Shown: piece after piece, positions 55,843 through 64,000 of the stretch
How the letters are laid out: each line of letters starts with the position of its first letter
How positions within the stretch are numbered: position 1 is the stretch's first letter
From: Chryseolinea serpens
Lineage (GTDB): Bacteria; Bacteroidota; Bacteroidia; Cytophagales; Cyclobacteriaceae
DNA: 64,000 nucleotides
Direction of reading: 5' to 3'
Assembly: GCF_900129725.1 (NCBI RefSeq)
Contig: NZ_FQWQ01000006.1
Coordinates: forward strand, 62,001-126,000
Translations under genes and position numbers: made by a program
Notes under the pieces: generated by a model
Database searches by the model: none
What the model saw: the letters and a program-made list of their open reading frames with translations, nothing else
What the model was told of the DNA's origin: nothing

Positions 55843-58523
55843 AGGCGCAAGAGCCTCATCCCCCGCGTTTCTTGCTGAAGTTCTTCCGATGGTTCTGCCA
55901 CCCGGAATTGCAAAAATATATAGAGGGCGATCTGCTTGAACTTTACAGTGAACGGCTAACAAAGGGCAGCAAACGCAAGGCCGACTGGGGCATGGCGGGA
56001 GATGTGCTATTGTTGTTGCGCCCGTCCATGATTCGTCCTGTACAAAGTGTTGACTACATAAACCCGCATGATATGTTTAGAAATTATTTCAAAGTAGGGA
56101 TACGGAATATTCTCAAGTACAAAGTATTCTCGTTCATCAACGTGTTTGGACTTGCCGTGGCCATGTCGCTTTGCATGCTCATCATTCTCATGCTGGCCGA
56201 TCAGCATCGCTACGATGCCTTTCATGAAAAGAAAGCCCGCATCTATCGCATTCTCACCGACTATGAAGGTTCACGCCAGGCCTATGCTACGTCGCCTTAC
56301 CCGCTAGCCGCGGCATTGAAGACAGAGTATACCGTCGCCGAAGATGCCGTGACGCTCATGCCGGGTGTTGGCGGCGACGCCTCCTATCAACAGCGCGTCG
56401 CTACCATGCGCGGCTATTTTGCCGATCCCTCCTTCTTTCATGTGTTCAGCTTCGACCTGGTGCAAGGCGACAAGAAGACGGCCTTGACAGCTCCCTATTC
56501 GGTGATCATCAGCAAGACACTCGCCAACCAACTTTTTGAACATGAGAATCCATTGGGCAAAGTGATCGACTTTTCCGACCGGCAACTTCCTTTTCCGCTG
56601 GAATATGATGGCCTCGGCGCACCTCCTGTGAACTGGGGAAGTTTTACGGTGACCGGTGTGATGGATGAAGGAGCCTACAAATCACACCTCGCGTTCGATG
56701 CGCTGGTGTCCACTTCCACGCGCCAGGCGTTGATCAATGAAAAGAAAGCCGAAGACCTCAGCAACAACTGGGAATGGTTTTATCGCGCGTACACCTACGC
56801 CTTAGTCCGACCGGATAAAAACGAGTACGATCTGAATACGGCCCTTGCCGATCTGGTGGCCCATAAATATGCCAACCTGAAATTCGACCAGGTGAAAGGA
56901 TTCAACTTAACCGGTCAGGCGTTGACCGATATCCAGACCAACCTCCAGGGCAACGACGTCAACAACCGGTTACCGCGCATCGGCTATTATTTTCTTTCCA
57001 TCCTTGCCGCCATTGTGATGGTACTGGCTTGTCTGAACTACACCAACCTGTCGACCGCGCGGGCGTTGACGCGGGCCAAGGAAATTGGCGTGCGCAAAGT
57101 GACGGGAGCGAATCGCACGGCGCTTGTTTTTCAATTTGTCAGTGAATCGATCATCACGTCGTTGCTGGCGCTGGGCATGGCCGTGATGCTGCTCCTTTTT
57201 ATTGCACCGGCGTTCAAAGGACTTTGGGTGAACCAATATTTGAATTTTGAGTTGCCTTCCTCCTTCGAAGTGTATGGGATCTTTATTGGGTTTGCGATGG
57301 TCATAGGCATCGTGGCGGGTCTGTATCCGGCGTTTCACTTATCGTTGTATCAACCCATCAAGGCGTTGAAGAACCTCGGTCGTTCGGGTACAGGGAAATT
57401 GGGGTTGAGAAAGGCGTTGAGTGTATCTCAGTTTGTGACCTCGTTGTTTTTTATCACCACCGCCATCCTCATCTATCAACAATTCAAACATTATCTTGAA
57501 TTCGACTACGGGTTTACGTCAAAAAATATTGTCAACGTCCAACTTCAGGGACACGACTACCGGAAAATCGCGAACGCGATGAGCACGGTGCCCGGCGTGT
57601 CGACCATCTCTGCCACCGATCTCATCCCCGCCGGAAACACCAACAACAATTGTGATCTCCGGAAGGTGAACACCACCGGCGACTATTTCACGATGGGCAA
57701 GCTGACGACCGATGAAAATTTCATCACCAACCTGGATCTGAAGATCATTGCCGGAAAAAATCTGCCAGTGGTCAGCGATTCTTCTTCGCGTTTTATTGTG
57801 GTGAATGACGCAGCCGTAAAAAAACTGGGTTATGCACACCCGGCCGACATTCTCGGCGAGGTGTTTGAGGCCAAGGGCGGCGGCGAGCTTTTGGAAGTGG
57901 TGGGGGTTGTAAAAGATTTCCGGTACAAGCTTTTGATCAACCAGGACGAGATCGAGCCGCTGGTCATTCAAAACATTCCTTCGAGCTTTGCTTTCCTGAA
58001 TATCAAGATCGAATCGCCTAACCTGATGGCTACTGTGGGAAAGATGGAACAAACGTGGAAACGCGTCGACGCTGTGCATCCGTTCCGTTATCAATTTTAT
58101 GATCAACAACTGGCATCCATGCACCAGGGGGTCTTTGACCTGGTGTCGATATTGGGTTTCATTGCCTTCCTGGCCATCACTATTGCGTGCCTGGGATTGC
58201 TGGGCATGGCCACCTATGCTTCGGAACGGCGCACGAAAGAGGTGGGTATTCGCAAGGTGTTGGGCGCCGAAGATGCCAGCATCGCCCTGCTGCTGTCGAA
58301 GGAATTTATGTGGATGATCGGGCTCTCCATCGCGATTGGCGCACCGCTCAGTTACTTTGTGAACAACCTGTGGCTGCAAAGCCTGCCCAACCGGGTCGAG
58401 TTTGGGATGGGTATTTTGACGCTGGGGGTCGCCATTTTGCTGGCCTTGGGCCTGGTCACCATTGGGTCACAAACCTGGCGCGCGTCCCGTGCCAAACCAG
58501 TAGATGCCTTGAAGGTGGAATGA
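55839..58523 (+). CDS. FtsX/MacB-like permease with PadR-linked N-terminal prefix
   Basis: 894 residues from the ATG at 55839. The prefix has FRWFCHPELQKYIEGDLLEL, matching the copy at 26.8-29.4 kb, then an N-terminal helix, a periplasmic core domain, three helices with AKEIGVRKVTGANRTALV, a second core with LLEVVGVVKDFRYKLLINQD, and three final helices with TKEVGIRKVLGAEDASIALL, ending KPVDALKVE. An ABC permease without an adjacent ATPase. Substrate unknown; control by PadR suggests induction by aromatic or membrane-active compounds. Confidence 0.9.
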   Translation: MKAQEPHPPRFLLKFFRWFCHPELQKYIEGDLLELYSERLTKGSKRKADWGMAGDVLLLLRPSMIRPVQSVDYINPHDMFRNYFKVGIRNILKYKVFSFINVFGLAVAMSLCMLIILMLADQHRYDAFHEKKARIYRILTDYEGSRQAYATSPYPLAAALKTEYTVAEDAVTLMPGVGGDASYQQRVATMRGYFADPSFFHVFSFDLVQGDKKTALTAPYSVIISKTLANQLFEHENPLGKVIDFSDRQLPFPLEYDGLGAPPVNWGSFTVTGVMDEGAYKSHLAFDALVSTSTRQALINEKKAEDLSNNWEWFYRAYTYALVRPDKNEYDLNTALADLVAHKYANLKFDQVKGFNLTGQALTDIQTNLQGNDVNNRLPRIGYYFLSILAAIVMVLACLNYTNLSTARALTRAKEIGVRKVTGANRTALVFQFVSESIITSLLALGMAVMLLLFIAPAFKGLWVNQYLNFELPSSFEVYGIFIGFAMVIGIVAGLYPAFHLSLYQPIKALKNLGRSGTGKLGLRKALSVSQFVTSLFFITTAILIYQQFKHYLEFDYGFTSKNIVNVQLQGHDYRKIANAMSTVPGVSTISATDLIPAGNTNNNCDLRKVNTTGDYFTMGKLTTDENFITNLDLKIIAGKNLPVVSDSSSRFIVVNDAAVKKLGYAHPADILGEVFEAKGGGELLEVVGVVKDFRYKLLINQDEIEPLVIQNIPSSFAFLNIKIESPNLMATVGKMEQTWKRVDAVHPFRYQFYDQQLASMHQGVFDLVSILGFIAFLAITIACLGLLGMATYASERRTKEVGIRKVLGAEDASIALLLSKEFMWMIGLSIAIGAPLSYFVNNLWLQSLPNRVEFGMGILTLGVAILLALGLVTIGSQTWRASRAKPVDALKVE

Positions 58524-58579
58524 TGGGAACCACCAGGCACCGGGCGTTGTTAAAAGGGCATCACTGAATAATAGGTGTT

Positions 58580-58882
58580 ATGGCAAAAGGTAGCTTTGCA
58601 GATTTGATTGGCAGCGAAAAACCCACGGTGGTGGATTTTTCGGCCGAATGGTGTGGCCCCTGTAAAATGATGGCGCCCATCCTGGAAGATTTGAAATCCA
58701 AGATCGGCGACACGGCCCGCATCATCAAGATCGACATCGACAAAAATCCTCAAGCCGCTGCGGCCTACCACGTGCAAAGTGTGCCCACCCTGATCGTCTT
58801 CAAAAACGGAAATCCCGTATGGCGTCAGTCGGGCGTTGTGCCTACCGAGTACCTGAAGCGTGTGATTGACCAGCATTTATAA
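58580..58882 (+). CDS. trxA: Thioredoxin
   Basis: 100 residues with the active site WCGPC (24-28) in VVDFSAEWCGPCKMMAPIL, the cis-Pro in VQSVPTLIVFKNG and the usual length. It is a cytoplasmic disulfide reductase. It stands 57 bases after the permease gene and is convergent with nhaA. Confidence 0.96.
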   Translation: MAKGSFADLIGSEKPTVVDFSAEWCGPCKMMAPILEDLKSKIGDTARIIKIDIDKNPQAAAAYHVQSVPTLIVFKNGNPVWRQSGVVPTEYLKRVIDQHL

Positions 58883-58888
58883 ATCGAC

Positions 58889-60067
58889 CTAATTCAGCGT
58901 TTCCTCGCTCCCGCCCGTTGTGCCCGGCAGGCATAGGCTGAGCCAGAAGTAGCCACCCAATCCCGCCATCACCGACGCGATCATGATGGCGATTTTTGAA
59001 GGATCGATGAAGGCCGGATCATTGAAAGCAAGCAACGTAACAAAAATGGACATCGTAAAACCGATGCCCCCGAGCAGGCCCACTCCAAAAATATGGTTCC
59101 ACCTCAGATCGCCCGGCAGATTCGAGAGTTTCAATTTAGTGGCCAGGAAAGAAAACAGGAAAATGCCGATGGGCTTGCCCAGCACCAGTCCCAACAAAAT
59201 GCCCGTGCTATTGGGAATCAACAATCCTTGAAACCAATCAGTTGGAATGACCACACAGGTGTTGGCCAACGCGAACAGGGGAAGGATCATGAAAGCAACC
59301 GGGCGGTGCAGCCATTGCTGCAGAATGTAGGACGTGGATTTTTCGTCGCCATTGCCAAAGGGGATGGCAAACGCCAGCAACACGCCCGATATGGTGGCGT
59401 GAATTCCGGAGTGCAGCATGAAGTACCACATCACCACGCCGCCCACCAGGTAGGGAATGAGATTCCTTACCTTGATGCGGTTCAATATCAGAAGCACTCC
59501 GAACGCCGACAGCGCGATGAGCAAGTTGGTCCACGCCAATGAATCGGTATAAAAAAAAGCGATCACCAAAATAGCGCCGAGGTCATCGATAACGGCAAGG
59601 GCTGTAAGAAAAACCTTGAGCGAAGCCGGCACGCGATTTCCCAGCAGCGAGAGTGCCGCCAGGGCAAAAGCAATGTCGGTGGCCATGGGAATTCCGGCGC
59701 CGCCTTGTGTGGTGGTTCCTCCATTGAATAGAAAATGGATACCGGCGGGCACAAGCATCCCACCTAAAGCTGCAATAACCGGCAACAAAGCGAGCTTCAC
59801 GTTGGAGAGTTCGCCGATGTACACCTCACGCTCGAGTTCAAGTCCTACCAGCAAGAAAAAAATCGTCATCAGGCCGTCGTTGATCCAGTATTCCACCGGG
59901 TGACCACCGAGCGTATATTCCCAGATCTGCAGATAAGACCCGTGCAAAAAAGAATTGGTGAGCAGCAGTGATACAATTGTGCAACCCATCAGCACCATGC
60001 CACTGGCTTTTTCGCTGTGGAAGAAATCGTTGAACAGTTTTGTGATCTTCAGATCCTGTACGGCCAT
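58889..60067 (-). CDS. nhaA: NhaA-type Na+/H+ antiporter
   Basis: 392 residues with about twelve membrane segments. The paired aspartates of the transport site are in ALAVIDDLGAILVI, and ATDIAFALAALSLLGNRVP and GIGFTMSIFVTLLAF are standard NhaA motifs. It exchanges sodium for protons and handles alkaline and salt stress. The next gene leftward on the strand is the rhomboid, 14 bases upstream of its start. Confidence 0.96.
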   Translation of the reverse strand: MAVQDLKITKLFNDFFHSEKASGMVLMGCTIVSLLLTNSFLHGSYLQIWEYTLGGHPVEYWINDGLMTIFFLLVGLELEREVYIGELSNVKLALLPVIAALGGMLVPAGIHFLFNGGTTTQGGAGIPMATDIAFALAALSLLGNRVPASLKVFLTALAVIDDLGAILVIAFFYTDSLAWTNLLIALSAFGVLLILNRIKVRNLIPYLVGGVVMWYFMLHSGIHATISGVLLAFAIPFGNGDEKSTSYILQQWLHRPVAFMILPLFALANTCVVIPTDWFQGLLIPNSTGILLGLVLGKPIGIFLFSFLATKLKLSNLPGDLRWNHIFGVGLLGGIGFTMSIFVTLLAFNDPAFIDPSKIAIMIASVMAGLGGYFWLSLCLPGTTGGSEETLN

Positions 60068-60081
60068 GTTGCGTTGAACGG

Positions 60082-60858
60082 TTAGGTTTCTGTTCTGTCG
60101 TTATGATAATGTTCAGGCACGTTGGTTTTGTCTCTCCAATACCACATCAACAAAAATCCGATGATGGCTCCGCCGACGTGAGCAAAGTGGGCGACTCCTC
60201 CTCCAAAAATGGAGACTCCGGTAACACCTGAAAATAAATCCAGCAGGATCAACGCCGGAATGAAAAACTTGGCGGCTATGGGCACGGGGAAAAAGATAAG
60301 GGCAAGCTTGGCATTGGGATAGGTCATTCCAAAGGCAACCAGCACACCGTAAATAGCACCGGAAGCACCCACGGCAGGCGTGTTGAACAAATGGACCAAA
60401 GTCTCCAATTTTTCTTTCGGGAATGCCGACATCGCTTCGATGACACGGCCCGTTCTTAACAAATTCTGAATATCCGCTACAGAAATCCCCGCGGCAAGCA
60501 GCTCATCATAGATTGTATTGAATTGGTAGTAGTTCACAAAAGTGTAAATCAATGCAGCCCCGATACCAGAAACAAAATAAAAGAACAGGAAACGTTTCCC
60601 TCCCCACAATTCGAGCAGCGGTGTGCCAAAGGCCCACAGGCCATACATATTAAAGAGTATATGCGTCACCCCCCCATGCATAAACATGTTGGTCACCAGC
60701 TGCCAATAGCGGAAGTGCTCATTCTTCGGATAATACAAACCCAATGTTTCAACCATCAGGTCGGCCATGCCCGGGCCGAAAGCGGTGATCGCAAAGACGA
60801 TCACGTTTGCGACAATCAATCCAACAATGACATTAAAAGATCTATTCGCGGGTTCCAT
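60082..60858 (-). CDS. Rhomboid-family intramembrane serine protease
   Basis: 258 residues from the ATG at 60858. Motifs: HGGVTHILFNMYGLWAFG (61-78), GASGAIYGVLVAFG with the nucleophilic Ser166, and AHFAHVGGAIIGF with the catalytic His227. Six membrane segments are visible. It should cut within membrane helices of unknown substrates. It is divergent from the patatin gene and precedes nhaA. Confidence 0.93.
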   Translation of the reverse strand: MEPANRSFNVIVGLIVANVIVFAITAFGPGMADLMVETLGLYYPKNEHFRYWQLVTNMFMHGGVTHILFNMYGLWAFGTPLLELWGGKRFLFFYFVSGIGAALIYTFVNYYQFNTIYDELLAAGISVADIQNLLRTGRVIEAMSAFPKEKLETLVHLFNTPAVGASGAIYGVLVAFGMTYPNAKLALIFFPVPIAAKFFIPALILLDLFSGVTGVSIFGGGVAHFAHVGGAIIGFLLMWYWRDKTNVPEHYHNDRTET

Positions 60859-61095
60859 AAGGCGTAAATGTCCAAAAGATACCAAAAATTCAATGGATAT
60901 TCGTTGATGTCCCGGGGGTTGCCATGATGCCATCACAACGTCATGGGTATTGGCGCTGTACGCTAAGCTCGTGTAGAAAAATTTAAGCCAGCCACCATTG
61001 TAAAATTGCAACACACTTTTCTACCTTCGAAACCGAACGCGTCGTCTCGTCAGCCACAACGTTTCGACTGCCGGTTTCAAACAAAAACAACTCTC

Positions 61096-62307
61096 ATGAC
61101 ATCAGAAGAAAAAAAGAAAGCATTCCAACAACTGAACATCAAAGAAGGCAACCGGATTATTTTAACGATCGATGGTGGCGGAATGCGGGGGATCTTTACC
61201 CTTCAGCTTCTCAAAAAACTCGAAGAACTCGCCGGCGGACCCATTTATGAATGGTGCGACATGGTCGCGGGCACGTCTACGGGTGCCATCATTGCCGGTC
61301 TCATCGCTACGAGGCGAACGGCTGCGCAAATTGAAGAGCTTTACAAACAACTGGTGGGGCGCGTATTTACAAAACGCGGAACGCTCGCCAATCGATTCTA
61401 CAACCCACCCGCCTTTGACAAGAAAAACTATCGGCGACTTTTAAAAGAGACCGTAGGCGATGTGACACTGGCCGACCTAAGCCGGACCACAGGGTTGGAC
61501 ATGCTCTTCACTTCAAAGGATATGGCTGCCGGCGAAGAAACCTTTTTCACTTGCTTTGACAACGACGGCATAAAAGGCACCTACAAAGACGCGTTGCTGC
61601 GGGGCGTGCTGGAAGCTACCATGTCGGCGCCTACGTACTTTGCGCCGTTCGAACGTTTTGTGGATGGCGGCACCACCACTTTCAACAATCCCTCCGGAGC
61701 AGCTGTGCTGGAGGCCTTGTATTACAGCGGCGTGGGAAAATACAAACCCGACGCGCTCACCGTCTTTAGCTTTGGCACGGCCAGTGTCTACCGGTTTTTC
61801 GAACCTAAAGAAATACAAAACCCAAAAGGACTGGATGCTTTGTTCTGGTTGAATTATGTGATGGGCGAATCATCGAAAGATGCCAGTGAAATGCAGGTCG
61901 ATATGCTGCGCAGCGGTCTGATCAACAACATCGACTACCGGCGCTACCAGCTATCACTCGACACGCATGCTGTGCGCCAGATCCCCGACAAATCGATCGA
62001 CCACGTGCTGGACGTGGACGCCGACAATCTCCATTCGCTTACAGATGAAGACCTGGGCAACATCGACATGGCCGATGTGTCCAAGTTTCCACTCATGCAG
62101 GTGATCGGCCAGGCCGTGGCCGAATACATTTGTCCCCCAGCCGAAGCCAACCTTCCGCCTGCACAACGGCAGGGCAACTGGTTCCGTGGCGACCTGCTTT
62201 CCAAAACGTCGGCCCGCGATGCGCTGGTCACCGCGCGCGGCGACATCGAGACGATCAAAAAGCAACTCTCCAGCGCGGCTTGGATCGACGGACAGCCCAC
62301 AGAATAA
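61096..62307 (+). CDS. Patatin-like phospholipase
   Basis: 403 residues from the ATG at 61096. The oxyanion loop DGGGMRG (26-32), the nucleophile in GTSTG (59-63) and the catalytic aspartate in FVDGG (Asp190) are all present. Patatins hydrolyse acyl chains of lipids. It resembles CapV of CBASS in its opening, but there is no nucleotide cyclase gene nearby, so a lipid-metabolic role is more likely. No signal peptide is seen. Confidence 0.93.
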   Translation: MTSEEKKKAFQQLNIKEGNRIILTIDGGGMRGIFTLQLLKKLEELAGGPIYEWCDMVAGTSTGAIIAGLIATRRTAAQIEELYKQLVGRVFTKRGTLANRFYNPPAFDKKNYRRLLKETVGDVTLADLSRTTGLDMLFTSKDMAAGEETFFTCFDNDGIKGTYKDALLRGVLEATMSAPTYFAPFERFVDGGTTTFNNPSGAAVLEALYYSGVGKYKPDALTVFSFGTASVYRFFEPKEIQNPKGLDALFWLNYVMGESSKDASEMQVDMLRSGLINNIDYRRYQLSLDTHAVRQIPDKSIDHVLDVDADNLHSLTDEDLGNIDMADVSKFPLMQVIGQAVAEYICPPAEANLPPAQRQGNWFRGDLLSKTSARDALVTARGDIETIKKQLSSAAWIDGQPTE

Positions 62308-62435
62308 TTTTACACCGGCGCAACCGGATCGGCTTTCGCTTGCGCGTCATCCCAAACCAACCCGCCAGGGGAAAGCCCGGAAAAAAGGATCGTTCCTAAA
62401 CGGATTTTTCCTAATTTGAACGCAGCAAACTGCCT

Positions 62436-63167
62436 ATGGACCCACTGGTTCTCGAACACGTTTATCACACCTACAACGGTCAGCCCGCGCTGAGCGATGT
62501 GAGCTTGCGTTTTCACGAAAAGAAGATCACGGCCGTGGTAGGTCGAAGCGGCAGTGGAAAGTCGACATTGCTCCAGGTGCTCAACGGCATGCTTCGCCCG
62601 GGACAAGGAAAAGTTTTTTTTCAGGGCCAACCTTTCGACTATTCCCGCGCCGCTGCCCTGCGGCTGCAAATGGGCTATGTGATCCAAGGCATCGGGTTGT
62701 TCCCGCATTTGACGGTAGCGCAGAATATCCTCATCAACACACGCCTGCAACGATCGACGAGCGGAGCCGATTCCCTGGCACGCATGCATTTGCTCATGCA
62801 ACTGATGAACCTGCCGGAGGCTTACGGCAAAAAATATCCCCATGAACTCTCCGGTGGCGAGCAACAACGGGTCGGCATTTGCCGTGCGCTCCTACCCAAT
62901 CCAACGGTGCTACTGATGGACGAACCCCTTGGCGCGCTGGACTCCATTACCCGCGAGGACATTCAACGCGAGATTCTGCAACTCCAACAATCGGAACAAC
63001 GCACGGTGGTCATCATCACCCACAACCCACAAGAAGCGTTGGCTCTGGGCGACTACATCGTGGTGTTGGAGGCGGGTAAAGTATTGCAGTATGACACGAA
63101 GGAAAATGTGTTAAAAAGTCCGGCGAATGCGCTGGTGGAAAGGCTAACCACAACCCGGTCTGTTTGA
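62436..63167 (+). CDS. Osmoprotectant-type ABC transporter ATP-binding protein
   Basis: 243 residues. Walker A GRSGSGKS (35-42), signature [16 protein letters not shown] and Walker [13 protein letters not shown] with the switch histidine in [10 protein letters not shown] are present. [11 protein letters not shown] and the position ahead of a glycine-betaine-type binding protein place it in the OpuCA/ProV group. The CBS domains of that group are absent. The binding-protein gene starts within its last codon (TTGA overlap). Confidence 0.9.
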   Translation: MDPLVLEHVYHTYNGQPALSDVSLRFHEKKITAVVGRSGSGKSTLLQVLNGMLRPGQGKVFFQGQPFDYSRAAALRLQMGYVIQGIGLFPHLTVAQNILINTRLQRSTSGADSLARMHLLMQLMNLPEAYGKKYPHELSGGEQQRVGICRALLPNPTVLLMDEPLGALDSITREDIQREILQLQQSEQRTVVIITHNPQEALALGDYIVVLEAGKVLQYDTKENVLKSPANALVERLTTTRSV

Positions 63168-64000
63168 AAAAGCTGCTCGTCATATTGCTCGCTATTTCTT
63201 CGGTCGCGGCCACGGCGCAAAAGATCACTGTGGGTGCCAAGCATTTTAATGAAGGCTATATTCTCAGCGAGATCATCGCGCAACTGCTGGAGGAAAATGG
63301 CTTCACGGTGGACCGGAAATATAATTTAGGAGGGACGATGGTGTGCTTCAAGGCTTTGAAGCAAGGCGAGATCGATGTGTATCCCGAGTATACCGGAACG
63401 ATCTCGTTCGAGATCTTATCGTCGGGAAAAAATCTTTCGGTGGAAGAGATTCGCGCACAACTCCAGGACATGGGTCTTGCGGTCGCGCCGCCGTATGGAT
63501 TTAACAACACCTATGCGTTGGTCATGACGGAGGCACTGTCAAAGGAAAAAAACATTCACAACATTTCTGAATTAGCGCAACATCCCCAGCTGTCCATCGG
63601 CGTCAGCTATGAATTCCTGAAGCGGCAAGACGGCTGGGACAATCTTTCAAAGGCCTATGCCCTTCCCCAGGCGGCCGTAGGGCTGGAGCACGGCCTGGCG
63701 TATTCGGCTCTAACAGAAAATAAGATACAGATCACAGACGCCTACTCCACCGACGGCGAGATCATCCAAAACCATTTGACGGTGCTGGAAGACAACCAAA
63801 AATTCTTTCCCGATTATCTCGCCACATCTTTCTATCGCCCCTCCATTGGCGAAAAGGCCGAATCGATCCTGAAAAAATTAACGGGACAAATCTCTGAACG
63901 TGAAATGCAGGCCATGAACGCCGCCGTGCTTTACGAAAAGAAATCCTTTCAACAGGTGGCTTCGGATTTTCTCCGGGAAAAAGGGTTTGTCGCCGGGGCA
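63164..64000 (+). CDS. Osmoprotectant (glycine betaine/choline) binding protein, 5' part
   Basis: 279 codons are visible from a TTG at 63164 that overlaps the ATPase stop by 4 bases; the gene runs off the right edge. A signal peptide (LLVILLAISSVAATAQ) is followed by KITVGAKHFNEGYILSEIIA and YNLGGTMVCFKALKQGEIDV, then VYPEYTGTI, which are hallmark OpuCC/ProX (OsmF) motifs for quaternary-amine binding. The domain ends near REKGFV just before the edge. A permease domain or gene probably follows. Confidence 0.88.
   Translation, partial: MKKLLVILLAISSVAATAQKITVGAKHFNEGYILSEIIAQLLEENGFTVDRKYNLGGTMVCFKALKQGEIDVYPEYTGTISFEILSSGKNLSVEEIRAQLQDMGLAVAPPYGFNNTYALVMTEALSKEKNIHNISELAQHPQLSIGVSYEFLKRQDGWDNLSKAYALPQAAVGLEHGLAYSALTENKIQITDAYSTDGEIIQNHLTVLEDNQKFFPDYLATSFYRPSIGEKAESILKKLTGQISEREMQAMNAAVLYEKKSFQQVASDFLREKGFVAGA

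Noticed and set aside
61096-62307. Patatin as a CBASS (CapV-type) effector
   Set aside because: No CD-NTase, Cap2/Cap3 or other CBASS gene is adjacent; rhomboid and an osmoprotectant transporter flank it.
1-64000. CRISPR arrays, rRNA operons, insertion sequences and prophage modules
   Set aside because: No regular spaced repeats, no rRNA-like sequence, no transposase or integrase motifs and no phage structural genes were seen.

Overview
The window looks like chromosomal DNA of a free-living member of the Bacteroidota, most likely of the Cytophagales (Chryseolinea/Ohtaekwangia-like). The signs are promoters of the Bacteroidota type (TTTG-N19-TAnnTTTG, seen best at 48339-48369 and 51573-51603), PadR plus large FtsX/MacB permease modules with the N-terminal WFC...IEGDLLE prefix, membrane-bound AraC regulators, an ECF42 sigma factor with its DGPF partner, and outer-membrane/OmpA-type proteins. 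The genus is inference only. Both edges cut genes: a permease on the left and an osmoprotectant binding protein on the right.

Layout. 0-11 kb: permease fragment, amine oxidase, NADAR protein, a desaturase plus duplicated membrane protein pair, an MFS transporter, an AraC regulator and a LolD/MacB-like ABC pair. 11-14 kb: a five-gene operon (NmrA-like protein, CopD-like membrane protein, cytochrome c, DoxX, DUF5519) divergent from a MarR-type regulator across an inverted-repeat operator. 14-20 kb: a SWIM zinc-finger/DUF6493 pair and a TetR/SDR divergon with three operator copies. 20-23 kb: a membrane-anchored protein and a site-2-protease-like protein that has lost its catalytic motifs.

23.5-26.8 kb is the most unusual part. 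A HigB-type toxin and a HigA antitoxin carrying a WYL-like C-terminal domain are divergent from a locus made of a short leader ORF with an intrinsic terminator, several tRNA or tRNA-like genes with abnormal T-loops, an Rnl2-like RNA ligase, a tRNA-like gene with a UCA anticodon loop and a DUF4180 protein. A second transcription unit with the same 21-bp palindromic operator, another leader ORF and another terminator carries more tRNAs (Pro, Tyr, Arg, two Ser and one interrupted candidate). REP-like hairpins are scattered among these tRNAs and appear to be inserted inside two of them. A related leader/terminator unit, followed by a second one, precedes an EF-G paralogue at 48.4-48.8 kb, which suggests a common translation-sensing attenuation theme.

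26.8-35 kb: PadR/permease module, DGPF-ECF42 pair, two overlapping YcgL-type nucleotidyltransferases and a pentapeptide-repeat protein. 35.3-40.8 kb: two tandem 9-codon leader ORFs encoding the same peptide (MTSAPPAKS) with only synonymous differences, upstream of a five-gene operon with coiled-coil proteins, a binding protein fused to an OmpA domain, and a NitT/TauT-type ABC permease and ATPase. 40.8-64 kb: papain-like peptidase, YihY/BrkB, PldA-like protein, PEBP, DUF2188, small regulators, EF-G paralogue, ArsR/AHSA1 module, two zinc-ribbon membrane proteins (one a CPBP protease), a second PadR/permease module, thioredoxin, NhaA, rhomboid, patatin and the start of an osmoprotectant ABC importer. 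I saw no rRNA genes, no CRISPR array and no recognisable transposase.
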